A DNA stretch of 44,641 nucleotides, from the NCBI GenBank assembly GCA_003142475.1, contig PLMK01000016.1, positions 1-44,641 of the forward strand, read 5' to 3'. Source of the stretch: Ignavibacteriota bacterium (GTDB taxonomy: Bacteria; Bacteroidota; Ignavibacteria; UBA10030). A program made the position numbers and the translations under genes. Below the pieces are notes generated by a model that saw only the letters and a program-made list of their open reading frames with translations, did no database searches and was not told where the DNA came from. Shown here piece after piece: positions 16,922-26,319 of the stretch; the first letter of the stretch is position 1; the number at the start of each line of letters is the position of its first letter.

Positions 16922-18336
16922 TAGACACCTTTCCGAGGGAACGAGACGGTGAAGGTGCTTCCCTTTTCGGGAATACTTTCAACAAACACATCACCGCCAA
17001 AACTTTTTACGATACCGTAACTCACCCACAATCCCAGCCCTGTGCCTTGACCAGTAGTTTTCGTTGTATAGAACGGTTCGAAGATTTTTTCTAATGCCGA
17101 GGATTCAATTCCCTTTCCTGTATCATGCACTATTATTTCAATTGCATGGTCGTTTTTACGGCTATGCACACTGATTGAACCACGGCGTTCATCTAACGAA
17201 TCTACGGCGTTCATCAAGATGTTAATAAAAACTTGAACGATTTGATCTGGTACTGCGGCAATTTCTGGAAGTTGATCGTCCAAATCGAGTGAGAACGTAA
17301 TGTCCTTAACTTTTTTTCCGTATTGAACAATATTTAGTGCTTCTTTGACGATTCGATTAATATTCGTCGGCTTCACCACATGTGTTGAGGGACGTGAAAA
17401 ATCTACAAGTTCGCGTATGATGCGAGTAATGCGGTTCACTTGACTGTTGATTAACTCTAATTTCTCCTTGGCAAATTCATCCTTGCTTGTGCGTTGAATA
17501 ACTTGTACCAACGATGAGATGGCAGTGAGCGGATTACCAACTTCGTGCGCAATACCAGCTGCGAGTGTACCGATACTTTCCATACGTTGTGAACGAACAA
17601 GCCGCTGCTCTAAAATAATTTGCTCTGTGATATCTCGGTGTGCACCAAGATACCCTACAATCTTGCCCTGTAAATCAACGATCGGCGAAATGACAAGCTC
17701 TGTAAAGAACGGACTCCCATCCTTCCGCTGGTTTTCGATTCTTCCTACCCAGACTTTGCCCGAAATAATATGCTTCCATACTCCAGACCAAAATTCTTTG
17801 CTATGCTTGCGACTGTTTAAAATATTTGGGTTCTTTCCAATTAATTCTGTATTGCTATAACCAGTCACTTTTTCAAAAGCCGGATTGACATACACCATCG
17901 TTCCATTTGCACTGCTGATCTGAATAGGATTAATAGTATTGTGGATGACATTGGAGAAACGAAGTAAATCGAGTTCTTTCCGCTTTTCTTCTGTTACATC
18001 GCGCATCACCAATACCCAGTACTTCGTCTGACCTGAATGTAAGATGCGTACTATTCCCGTAACATCGATTACCGATCCGTCTCGCTTGCGAAATTTAGTT
18101 TCCAAATTCAGTTGGTCGGTAAACGGAAGCAAGTTTCTAAAAATATTACGTTCATCTTCAGGAAGTATGTCGAAGACATATTTCGGATGTGATGGTCGGA
18201 CAACCACTCCCAGTTCGTCGGCGGCCGTTTTGTTGGCATCGAGAATCCTGTTTTCATCATCCAGGATAAGCACTATCTCGGGCAGCAAATCAACAACACG
18301 CCCATATTGAGAAAAAAGAAAAGACGCTTCAGGCAT
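16921..18336 (-). CDS. Cytosolic PAS-PAS sensor histidine kinase
   Basis: A 471-aa soluble kinase with no transmembrane segment. Two PAS domains lie at about residues 12-118 and 125-240; the second ends with the typical GAHRDITEQ. The dimerisation domain carries the phospho-His264 in GIAHEVGNPLTA. The ATPase domain has the N box ILMNAVDSL and the G boxes DTGKGI and GTGLGLWVSYG. It is translationally coupled to the NtrC-type regulator. Soluble PAS kinases of this layout usually sense a cytosolic redox, gas or metabolite signal. The cofactor cannot be deduced from the sequence. Confidence 0.93.
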   Translation of the reverse strand: MPEASFLFSQYGRVVDLLPEIVLILDDENRILDANKTAADELGVVVRPSHPKYVFDILPEDERNIFRNLLPFTDQLNLETKFRKRDGSVIDVTGIVRILHSGQTKYWVLVMRDVTEEKRKELDLLRFSNVIHNTINPIQISSANGTMVYVNPAFEKVTGYSNTELIGKNPNILNSRKHSKEFWSGVWKHIISGKVWVGRIENQRKDGSPFFTELVISPIVDLQGKIVGYLGAHRDITEQIILEQRLVRSQRMESIGTLAAGIAHEVGNPLTAISSLVQVIQRTSKDEFAKEKLELINSQVNRITRIIRELVDFSRPSTHVVKPTNINRIVKEALNIVQYGKKVKDITFSLDLDDQLPEIAAVPDQIVQVFINILMNAVDSLDERRGSISVHSRKNDHAIEIIVHDTGKGIESSALEKIFEPFYTTKTTGQGTGLGLWVSYGIVKSFGGDVFVESIPEKGSTFTVSFPRKGV

Positions 18337-18470
18337 AGCTCATGATGAAAGGTACGTCAAGGTTCGCAGATTGGCAAGACGCTTGACGAATAATAAAAGA
18401 AATCCGGCTATCATTATTGGTACACCAGATTATCATTTAAGATAAGAAAAATAAGAAAGGGATTATAATT

Positions 18471-19455
18471 TTACAGATTGAGGTAGTGGTGATAAAAACC
18501 GCTGTTCATATTTTGAATCTCATGAGGTATTACTTTATTGTCTTTTAACGACTCTCTAAGCTCAATTTGTTCTTGATTTAAGGTGGATCGGAGTTCATCC
18601 ATTTCCAAATGTATTTCCGCATCATCGGATGGATCCGCTCGGAACCTCCGAATATGTGGTTTTCGAAAAAAAATTTGGTGGAACATTTTGATCTTCCTCC
18701 ATCTCTACACTCAATACTTTCTTCGTATTCTTTCGCATAACTTCAAACTCTACTTTATCGCCTTCATCATATTTACCAAGTTCCCTTCGAACTTTCTCCA
18801 CCTCATCTATGGTTTTATTACCGATCCGGATAATAATATCACCCGCCTTGAATCCAACTTTATCAGCAGTGCTTTTGCGTTCCACTTTCTCTACCAATAC
18901 CCCCTTCATTATTCGGAACACCGAAATACTCGCCAAGTTGCTCGTTGAGCGTGAGAAGTTGTAATCCAAGAATGTGATTACCGATAAAAACATGCACATC
19001 AGGTATGTTGGGCATTACACCAAACATTTGATGTTTTGATCCTTTTTTCTTACCGACAATCAAAGTAAGCGTTTTTTTTGACCATCACGGACAATAACAA
19101 TGTCTGCTTTCGTTCCCGGTAAAGTCCGATGAACTATTTTTACTAACTCATCTGAGTCCGGCAATTTTTTACCATTATACTCAACTATAACATCACCTTC
19201 CTGAATACCAGCCGAGTCTGCAGGGCTGTTTTCAACAACCTCCTTTACAAAGACACCTTCTTCGGAGTCGAGCTTTGCTTTTCGAGCAATCTTTTTGTTT
19301 ACATCTTGGATGATAACTCCAATCCAACTAGATATCTTTGTCTTTTCTTTCTTTTGTGTCTCATCTGAAAATTTGCCGCTTGCACTCAACGTCGTACCAA
19401 TTGATAGGAAGAGCACTATCGCAAGGCATCCAACCATTTGAAATGTTGTTCTCAT
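18471..19455 (-). pseudogene. Two-PDZ periplasmic protein gene with three frameshifts
   Basis: The ATG at 19455 follows AAAGGAAAGA and opens a signal peptide (MRTTFQMVGCLAIVLFLSIG). A first PDZ domain follows (GVFVKEVVENSPADSAGIQEGD). The reading frame then changes three times. One base appears missing at the T8 run (19072-19079), one extra at the C5 run (18900-18904), and one extra at the A8 run (18666-18673), all given as + strand. Joined, the frames give an inter-domain segment, a second PDZ (KSTADKVGFKAGDIIIRIG) and an acidic C-terminal region ending GFYHHYLNL. There is no trypsin-like protease domain, so it is not an intact HtrA. It is either a true pseudogene or several sequencing errors. 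It lies 134 nt upstream of the sensor kinase on the same strand. Confidence 0.75.
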
Positions 19456-19829
19456 AGCATTCTTTCCTTTTATTAAAATGTTGAATATGTCTATCGGTTC
19501 AATTTTACAGACGATATCGAGGGTAGATAGTTCCAAATGACAAAAGGGTGTTAAAAAGGATAAATTTGTATTTTAGATGAAACAACGCCTGGAATATTAG
19601 AACTACATTCCTATGATGCAGGGTGGGCATGACGATACCGCTGCACGCGGCTGCGTTTTATTTCTAAACTAGAATAAATATTTTTTTTAACCGCTTGACT
19701 AATTGGTGTCAATACACTACAATCGTTATGATTGGTACTTGATAGAAAAAGAGAAATGAAAGATTTTTCCCTATAAAAATATTCGAAGCAACTAGCAGTA
19801 TTTTTATTCCAGCAAGTAGAAGACCTAGC
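19456..19829. other. Divergent intergenic region
   Basis: This 374-nt stretch lies between the leftward PDZ pseudogene and the rightward membrane-protein gene. It holds the promoter listed at 19695-19723 and a small GC-rich inverted element near 19639-19655. No other gene is evident. Confidence 0.5.
19695..19723 (+). promoter_or_regulatory. Sigma-70-like promoter
   Basis: TTGACT at 19695-19700 and TACAAT at 19718-19723 are separated by exactly 17 nt. The site lies about 107 nt upstream of the 19830 start codon on the same strand. The match to the classical -35/-10 consensus is good, but promoter preferences of this lineage are unknown. Confidence 0.5.
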
Positions 19830-21056
19830 ATGAATACAAAACACAACTCATATAAAGTATTTACAAACTATAAAAATATCGCGTTCATAGTAATTGCAAT
19901 ACTTATACTCATAATCCGAAAACCAGATTCCTTATCCAATCCACAACTATGGGCAGAAGACGGTACTATATTCTTTGCTCAACAATACGAATATGGCGCC
20001 GCATCCATATTAATTCCATATGCCGGCTATCTTCATATTGTTCCAAGGCTTATAGCAATATTGGCAGACTCATTCTTTTCATATGCTTATATACCAGCAG
20101 TTTATAATTACACGTGTTTATTTATTACTATAATGGTTATTGCTCATTGTTTTTCACCAAGACTGCAATTGCCATTTAAACCACTCTTAGCCCTTTCAAT
20201 TGTAATTGTTCCACAAGCTTTGAATGAGGTTTTCCTTAATATAACAAATCTCCAATGGATACTGTGTATATTGCTTGTATTAACACTGCTAAAAGATGCC
20301 CCAAATAAAAGATATGGTAACTATGCTCTACAAGTAATTTCTGATTTTATCATAATTATATTTGCAGGATTGACAGGACCATTTCTGATTATCATGTTTC
20401 CTTTTTTTACATGGAAATATTTCAATATAAAAAAGACTTATGGATATACATTACTCATGGTAGCATTTTGTATAGTATTGATTCAACTCTTCCATATCGT
20501 TTCCAGTACAGCAATCGTGCAAGAAGGTAGTATGTTCAATTTAGATATTTTCATATCTGTTTTCGGAAGAAAACTGTTCGGCGGTCTATTCTTTGGAAAA
20601 TCTATGATATATAGTAACGCATTATTTGTAGGTATCAGCTCTTTTGTTTTTTTTACAGTTCTATTATATCTATCCTATAAAAAATCTCCAGAGGATATGC
20701 AAATAATAAAAATAGTTTTTATGATTTTAAGTATATCTGTGGCAATACTGGGAGCGGTCATTATTAAGTGTTCTCCAGATATGCCAATATTCAGTGGTAA
20801 TAGATATTTTTATGTACCATATGTAATGGTAGCGTGGTCATTAATACTCTGTATCAACCAACATGGAACATGGAAAAATATATTTGTGATATCATCATTA
20901 TTACTTATACCTTATTCATCTATCTCAGTCGGAATGCAAACACATATGATAGACTATAATTGGAAATATCATAGCAGCTTGATTGGAACAAAAGCTATTA
21001 TAAACATTCCAATAAATCCACATTGGGCCATAACCCTACACAGCAAGAAGAAATAA
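19830..21056 (+). CDS. Polytopic membrane protein, possible GT-C-type glycosyltransferase
   Basis: A 408-aa protein with roughly 9-11 hydrophobic segments. After the first segment, a periplasmic loop carries WAEDGTIFFAQ (Glu43-Asp44) and then YLHIVPRL. An acidic pair in the first outer loop is what GT-C enzymes use to bind a lipid-phosphate sugar donor. I do not recognise a named family. The gene is clearly more AT-rich than the hydrogenase region, and it stands at the edge of the surface-polysaccharide genes, which suggests transfer with a glycan locus. The function is therefore only a class-level guess. Confidence 0.6.
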   Translation: MNTKHNSYKVFTNYKNIAFIVIAILILIIRKPDSLSNPQLWAEDGTIFFAQQYEYGAASILIPYAGYLHIVPRLIAILADSFFSYAYIPAVYNYTCLFITIMVIAHCFSPRLQLPFKPLLALSIVIVPQALNEVFLNITNLQWILCILLVLTLLKDAPNKRYGNYALQVISDFIIIIFAGLTGPFLIIMFPFFTWKYFNIKKTYGYTLLMVAFCIVLIQLFHIVSSTAIVQEGSMFNLDIFISVFGRKLFGGLFFGKSMIYSNALFVGISSFVFFTVLLYLSYKKSPEDMQIIKIVFMILSISVAILGAVIIKCSPDMPIFSGNRYFYVPYVMVAWSLILCINQHGTWKNIFVISSLLLIPYSSISVGMQTHMIDYNWKYHSSLIGTKAIINIPINPHWAITLHSKKK

Positions 21057-21543
21057 TCGTATGATTGTGTATGCCTGTTGCCATCCAACCGTTGTTTCAG
21101 AATCATTCACTCATCACACAAAAGAAGAATATTATAATGAAAAACTCCAAAAACATCTCGACTCAGTGTCGGCACCTCTCGGAAAGAAAAGCAATAAAAG
21201 ATTTTGCCCCGAAGATCGTTGAAATCTAAACAAGAGCATTATTATGCAAATATTTTTCATTGTGTTCATACCACTTTGGACCTAAGAAATCATCAACTTT
21301 AGTTTTTAAAACTTCTTGTATGAGTTTCTCTTGACCTATCCGGTGAAATTCTTCATAGCCAATGCTCCTTCTCTCGAAAGTATTTCTTCCCTTTGGTTGC
21401 GTTTTTCCTCTGATGCTGGTATCTTCTTGATAGTGCTGGCGCCTTGGTTGACTGTTTTTGTTTGTTTACAAAAAAATTAATCAACTGGAACGCCATCTCC
21501 TATTTCATTTACATAACGATACGGACTTTACCAATGGAGTAGA
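21057..21543. other. Gene-free stretch with transposase-like relic
   Basis: These 487 nt separate the AT-rich membrane-protein gene from the transketolase genes. Apart from the minus-strand relic at 21226-21465 and a GGAG ribosome binding site just before 21544, nothing coding is visible. Confidence 0.5.
21226..21465 (-). pseudogene. Probable fragment of an IS256-like (mutator) transposase
   Basis: An open stretch of 79 codons lacks a start. It contains EEFHRIGQEKLIQEVLKTKV followed by DDFLGPKWYEHNEKYL and then a stop. The pattern of a helix ending in (E/K)-x-E-V-x-x-(F/A)-LG-R/P-x-x-Y-E resembles the N-terminal domain of IS256-type transposases, just before their RNGY motif. Everything beyond is missing, so it is at best a remnant. 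The assignment rests on pattern recognition of about 50 residues. Confidence 0.35.
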
Positions 21544-22362
21544 ATGGATCAAAAGCGTCGAAAAGAGCTTCTTGAACGGGCGTGGAATATCAAGAAGAGA
21601 TTTTTGAAAATGTACAAAACAGCAAATGCCGGTCACGTGGGGACTTCTCTCTCATGTGCAGAACTATTGACCTTCGTTGTATTTGACTGGATGCAGGGCG
21701 AAGACGAGTTCATTCTTTCAAAAGGGCATGCGGCGGCAGCTCTTTATAGTACTCTTGCAGAACGAGGATTCATCACAGAGAAAGATATTGAGACTTTCTA
21801 TTGCGACGCAACATACCTTGCAGCACATCCGCCTCCGAACAAACTCAAGGGTATCCCTTTTGCCACCGGGAGTTTAGGGCACGGCCTCTCGCTCGCAGCT
21901 GGTCTTGCGCTAGCAAGCCGCTATAAAAAATCGGGCAAACGAGCCTTTTGTATTACTTCAGATGGGGAGATAGATGAAGGAAGTCTGTGGGAAGCGGCAT
22001 CCTTCATTATTCACCATTCCTTACAAAACGTCATCTGGCTCATCGACCGCAACCATCTCCAGGGATTTGGTAGAACAGAGGAAGTTCTGAAGCTAGAGCC
22101 ACTGACGAAACGTCTGACTCTCCTTGGTTTCACTGCCGTAGAATGCAATGGACACGATTTTGCTTCGCTTGAGCAAGGAAAATTGCTTTTGGAACGATCT
22201 TCCAAACCCGGCGTACTGATATGCTCTACGATAAAAGGAAAAGGCTGGAAACCGTATGAAAACACCGTCGACTCTCATTACCTTCCTATGAAAGACGAAC
22301 AGTATGAGGCTTTGATTGCAGAAATTGATAACCAGTATCTACGATCGGTATCAGGACTATGA
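21544..22362 (+). CDS. Transketolase, N-terminal (ThDP-binding) subunit
   Basis: The 272-aa product corresponds to the N-terminal third of transketolase, which binds thiamine diphosphate and Mg. Conserved features include NAGHVGTSLSCAELL, FILSKGHAAAALY, GSLGHGLSLAAGLALA and the ThDP motif beginning SDGEIDEGSLWEA and closing with DRN. The start has GGAG at good spacing, and the 3' end overlaps the next gene in an ATGA junction. Split transketolases are common in archaea and in bacterial secondary loci. The placement with a sugar epimerase, a glycosyltransferase and a methyltransferase suggests a dedicated role in making a modified sugar, not the pentose phosphate pathway. Confidence 0.93.
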   Translation: MDQKRRKELLERAWNIKKRFLKMYKTANAGHVGTSLSCAELLTFVVFDWMQGEDEFILSKGHAAAALYSTLAERGFITEKDIETFYCDATYLAAHPPPNKLKGIPFATGSLGHGLSLAAGLALASRYKKSGKRAFCITSDGEIDEGSLWEAASFIIHHSLQNVIWLIDRNHLQGFGRTEEVLKLEPLTKRLTLLGFTAVECNGHDFASLEQGKLLLERSSKPGVLICSTIKGKGWKPYENTVDSHYLPMKDEQYEALIAEIDNQYLRSVSGL

Positions 22363-23261
22363 GATCTGAATTCGCCGAAGCTATGCTCACAAGCGCCGAC
22401 CTGCATCCTGAAATGATCTTCCTAACAGGTGACTTAGGATATATGGCTCTTGAAAAAGTGCGTGAGCGATTCCGCGAACGCTTCATCAATGCAGGTGTTG
22501 CCGAACAAAACATGATTTCTATTGCCGCGGGTCTCGCCCACGAAGGATTGAAGCCCTGGGTCTACAGCATAGCACCATTTGTTACCCTCCGTCCTTACGA
22601 GCAAATCAGAAATGATGTTTGTCTACACAACTTACCGGTAAAATTAATAGGGAACGGCGGCGGGTATGGATACGGAATTATGAGTTGCACACACCACGCC
22701 CTAGAAGATATCGGAGCGATGCGAATTCTTCCAAACATGCAGGTGTACGTGCCCTTTGTAGACAGTGATGTAGGCGAAGCGGTTCATCAAATGCTGAATG
22801 ATCCTCATCCCAATTACCTGCGGCTCAATCTCGGTGCACAAATTTCTCAACCAGTTCCCCCTTTTACTGTATGGAGAAGACTCACCCATGGAAATAAAAG
22901 CGTTGTGATCGGCACTGGACCAGTAGTAGAGAATGCCCTAAACCTTGAAAGTGCGATTGTGGAGGAGCTTGATATTTGGATCGTCAGCCGATTCCCAATC
23001 ACAACTATTCCGGACGAATTGCTTGAGCAAATTTCCCATCTTCGTCGTGTCATCACCATCGAGGAACATTACGGTCAGTGCGGACTGCGGGAAACACTCG
23101 CCGCATTATTATTAGAAACACTCGGTACATCAATACGCTACCATAGTCTGTTTGCCCGAGGATATCCCAGCGGACGCTATGGAAGCCAGCGATGGCATCA
23201 AGCAGAAAACAACCTCGGCGGCGAGGGTCTGAAGCAAACCATGATCGAATTTTTGCTATGA
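22359..23261 (+). CDS. Transketolase, C-terminal subunit
   Basis: The 300-aa product contains the pyrimidine-binding and C-terminal domains. It shows ERFINAGVAEQNMISIAAGL, with the catalytic Glu that activates thiamine, then GGGYGYGIMSCTHHALEDIG and a C-terminal domain with a TIEEHYGQCGLRE-type stretch. It overlaps the N-terminal subunit gene by 4 nt, which supports an alpha-beta assembly. Donor and acceptor sugars cannot be read from the sequence. Confidence 0.93.
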   Translation: MRSEFAEAMLTSADLHPEMIFLTGDLGYMALEKVRERFRERFINAGVAEQNMISIAAGLAHEGLKPWVYSIAPFVTLRPYEQIRNDVCLHNLPVKLIGNGGGYGYGIMSCTHHALEDIGAMRILPNMQVYVPFVDSDVGEAVHQMLNDPHPNYLRLNLGAQISQPVPPFTVWRRLTHGNKSVVIGTGPVVENALNLESAIVEELDIWIVSRFPITTIPDELLEQISHLRRVITIEEHYGQCGLRETLAALLLETLGTSIRYHSLFARGYPSGRYGSQRWHQAENNLGGEGLKQTMIEFLL

Positions 23262-23329
23262 GAATAACATGGCTTCTCACACACACCTCACATCGCACAT
23301 ACCCTCCGTAACAAAAAAAGGAAAACCTT

Positions 23330-25264
23330 GTGAATCTGCAAGACAAGATGTTTGAAGAAATCAAGAAGCTTGACGGACCGATTGTCGTGTTCGGTGCTGG
23401 CGGCTTCATTGGTTCAAATCTATTTCGACAGATCACCCGCATCCGGAATGATGTCTTTGCCGTGACGAGCAAAACCTTCATTCCATGGCGACTAGAGGAT
23501 ATCAATCCGAATCTTGTGCTTCATTGTGATATCACAAAGAAAAACTATGTGGAACGATTGTTCTTTGAACATCCCTGTCGCACGATTTTCGATTTTGCCG
23601 CATACGGCGCATATTCCAAGCAAGCCGATGTCGAATTAATCTACAAGACAAATTTCCTGGGATTTCTCAACCTCGTGGAAGTCGCCTCGCAATATTCAAT
23701 AAAAGCATTTATCCATGCAGGAACATCATCAGAATATGGATTGAACTGCTCTGCGCCGTCCGAAGATGACGTGCTGCAGCCAAATAGTCACTATGCGGTT
23801 TCCAAAGTCGGCGTTGCACATATGATCAAGTACTATGGTATTCTTAAGGAAATGCCAATCGTTAATCTGCGCTATTATTCTGTCTATGGTCCTTACGAAG
23901 AGCCTGACCGCCTTATACCGCAATTGATTGATAAGGGGATCAAAGGAACGTTTCCTCCGCTGGTTCAACCGGATATTTCCCGCGACTTTATTTTCGTCGA
24001 TGATGCAAACTATGCAGCACTTCTTGCAGCAAATGCCGACTTCATTACAATTCGGGGTGAGTCTATCAATATCGCTAGTGACAAAAAAACCACGATACGT
24101 GAGATTACCTCACTTATTCAAAAGATCTTCAAGATTTCTGATAAACCGCAATGGGGAAAGATGCCCAACCGCCGGTGGGATTTGATCGATTGGTACGGTG
24201 ACAGCACGAAAGCTAAAAAATTACTCAGATGGAAAAACTTGACCTCGTTAAAAGAGGGGCTCATCAAGACACAGGAATGGCAGCATGCTTACTCCTACCC
24301 GCTGTATGAAAAGTGGATAGTGCAAAGCAAGATCCTGCATAAATTATCCGCCGTCATCGCTTGCTATCGGGATGAACAGTCGATCCCCGTAATGCATGAG
24401 CGGCTCACAAATACATTTAAGAAGATCGGTGTTGATTACGAGATCATTTTTGTCAACGATTGTTCGCCTGATAATACGAATGAGGTGTTGCAACAAATTG
24501 TTGATCAGGACGATCATGTAATTGCCATTGAACATTCCAGAAACTTCGGCTCTCAGAGTGCTTTCCTCAGCGGGATGGAACTCTCTACCGGTGATGGTGT
24601 TGTCTTGCTTGACGGCGACCTCCAGGATCCTCCTGAAGTAATTGAACAATTCTATGCTCAATGGCTGGAAGGATGGGATGTTGTCTATGGCCGACGTATT
24701 GCACGCGAAGGAAATCAAATGCTTGCATTATTCTATAAAGGATTTTATCGACTTTTCAGAAGTGTTTCCTATGTACCTATGCCGCTTGATGCCGGCGACT
24801 TTTCGCTTATGGATCGAAAAGTAGTCGATGAACTTATCAAATTACCGGAGACCGATCAGTTCCTACGGGGACTGCGTGCATGGGTCGGGTTCAAACAAAC
24901 AGGCGTTGATTATGTCCGGCCCGAACGAATGTTTGGCACAACAACAAACAATTGGCGAAAAAATCTATGGTGGGTACGAAAGGCAATTTTCTCGTTTAGT
25001 TATGTTCCACTCGAATTGTTGACCTATATTGGATGGACGTTGACTGGTCTTTCTTTACTCGCCATCATTGCACAAGTGATTATATATTTCATACAACCCA
25101 ACATTCCTCATGGTATCCCTACAATCATTGTGTTGATTCTCTTTTTTGGCGGATTGCAGATGCTGGGGATTTCAATTCTGGGAGAGTATCAGGCCAAGAT
25201 CATTGAAGAAATTAAAAAACGTCCAAAATTTATCAGAAAAAATATTTTCAAGAAAACACAATAA
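23330..25264 (+). CDS. Fusion of an NAD-dependent epimerase/dehydratase and a GtrB-like GT2 glycosyltransferase
   Basis: The 644-aa two-domain protein starts at a GTG preceded by AAAGGA. Residues about 17-330 form an extended short-chain dehydrogenase: VFGAGGFIGSN binds NAD, GTSSEYG holds the active Ser/Thr, and HYAVSK gives the catalytic Tyr and Lys. Residues about 335-644 form a GT2 domain with LSAVIACYRDEQSIP, VNDCSPDNT and DGDLQDPP. Two C-terminal membrane helices resemble GtrB, ArnC and DPM1 enzymes, which load a sugar on polyprenyl phosphate. The fusion would let one protein make a sugar and transfer it at the membrane. A merged assembly is unlikely, as the frame is uninterrupted. Confidence 0.9.
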   Translation: MNLQDKMFEEIKKLDGPIVVFGAGGFIGSNLFRQITRIRNDVFAVTSKTFIPWRLEDINPNLVLHCDITKKNYVERLFFEHPCRTIFDFAAYGAYSKQADVELIYKTNFLGFLNLVEVASQYSIKAFIHAGTSSEYGLNCSAPSEDDVLQPNSHYAVSKVGVAHMIKYYGILKEMPIVNLRYYSVYGPYEEPDRLIPQLIDKGIKGTFPPLVQPDISRDFIFVDDANYAALLAANADFITIRGESINIASDKKTTIREITSLIQKIFKISDKPQWGKMPNRRWDLIDWYGDSTKAKKLLRWKNLTSLKEGLIKTQEWQHAYSYPLYEKWIVQSKILHKLSAVIACYRDEQSIPVMHERLTNTFKKIGVDYEIIFVNDCSPDNTNEVLQQIVDQDDHVIAIEHSRNFGSQSAFLSGMELSTGDGVVLLDGDLQDPPEVIEQFYAQWLEGWDVVYGRRIAREGNQMLALFYKGFYRLFRSVSYVPMPLDAGDFSLMDRKVVDELIKLPETDQFLRGLRAWVGFKQTGVDYVRPERMFGTTTNNWRKNLWWVRKAIFSFSYVPLELLTYIGWTLTGLSLLAIIAQVIIYFIQPNIPHGIPTIIVLILFFGGLQMLGISILGEYQAKIIEEIKKRPKFIRKNIFKKTQ

Positions 25265-25267
25265 CAT

Positions 25268-25984
25268 ATGGCATCCATCAAAGACAATCGTGGTTTTAAT
25301 CAGGGCTTTGCACTCGTAAAATCCACTGAAGTCCGCATGCGACGGCGTGCGGATGCTTTCGTGCGGGAAATGAATATGAAGCAAACAAGAGAAATCTTAG
25401 AAATTGGCTGTGGAACAGGTGAGATCGCCTATTGGGTTGCAGAACGGACCGGTGCGCACGTACTCGGAATAGATCTCTGCGCCCCTTTTATCGAAAAGGC
25501 ACGTAAGCGCTCACCTTTGCCAAACCTCCAGTATCAAGTTATGGATTTCAATCAGCCCGACTGCTTGTTCGATCAAAAGTTTGATTATATCATCGGCAAC
25601 GGAATCCTTCACCATCTCTATTATACATTGCCTGTGGCATTAGTGAATATCCGTCGATTATTAAAACCGGATGGAACACTTTTATTTTTCGAACCAAACA
25701 TTTACAATCCCTATTGTACTCTCATTTTCACTGTCCCCTTCCTTCGTGTGAAAGCTCGGTTGGAACCGACTGAAATGGCATTTTCCAAGAGATTCATTGT
25801 CCACCGCCTGTACGAAGCGAACTTTACAGAAATTCATGTTACGTATAAGGACTTCTTACTTCCCGGGGTACCAGACATCCTTATCAATCCGTTGATTCTA
25901 AGCGGAGACATTCTTGAACACATCCCCGTTCTTAATAAAATGGCTCAGTCCATATTCATTAAAGCAAAGAAATCACACGAGTGA
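25268..25984 (+). CDS. Class I SAM-dependent methyltransferase
   Basis: A 238-aa protein with the SAM-binding motif ILEIGCGTGEIAYWVAER (about residues 39-56), the acidic end of strand 2 in VLGIDLC, and the post-motif FDYIIGNGILHHLYY typical of this fold. It starts 3 nt after the fusion gene ends, so it belongs to the same operon. The likely substrate is a sugar or lipid-linked sugar made by the preceding genes, but there is no direct evidence for that. Confidence 0.85.
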   Translation: MASIKDNRGFNQGFALVKSTEVRMRRRADAFVREMNMKQTREILEIGCGTGEIAYWVAERTGAHVLGIDLCAPFIEKARKRSPLPNLQYQVMDFNQPDCLFDQKFDYIIGNGILHHLYYTLPVALVNIRRLLKPDGTLLFFEPNIYNPYCTLIFTVPFLRVKARLEPTEMAFSKRFIVHRLYEANFTEIHVTYKDFLLPGVPDILINPLILSGDILEHIPVLNKMAQSIFIKAKKSHE

Positions 25985-26319
25985 CTATTCCTTTTCGTAA
26001 GGATGGAAGATGGGCCATGGAATAGATTGCATTGTCCTTATGTGTTGAAGATATTCTCGGCTGTCCTTCAACTCGTCAATAACCGAGACAGTAATTCCAC
26101 AGGTAATGGTTCAATACCCCTTACAGATTGATCTCTAGTTGTTTATCAATTAAGACGAATACGTTATGAAGGTTCGACTCGTCGATCAAAATGGTATCTT
26201 AGTATGGAATTTCTTCACAATCGAAAGAATTCGACCATGGCAGTTATTTCTAAAGAGATAAATATGTCCGGACGGCCGTAACTATGAGTTGTAAATTCCT
26301 CATGAGCAATCTTTAAATA
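25985..26319. other. Convergent intergenic region
   Basis: A 335-nt stretch between the converging methyltransferase and membrane-protein genes. A 50-codon open stretch without an ATG at its start (26132-26281, plus) is the only coding-like signal, and I could not assign it. No strong terminator hairpin was found. Confidence 0.4.

Noticed and set aside
18471-19455. HtrA/DegP-type protease
   Set aside because: Only PDZ domains are present. No trypsin-like catalytic domain or GNSGG motif is found even after joining the frames.
19611-19844. 77-codon minus-strand ORF opposite the start of the 19830 gene
   Set aside because: It has a low-complexity, Cys/Ser-rich product, overlaps the predicted promoter and the start codon of the plus-strand gene, and has no family resemblance.
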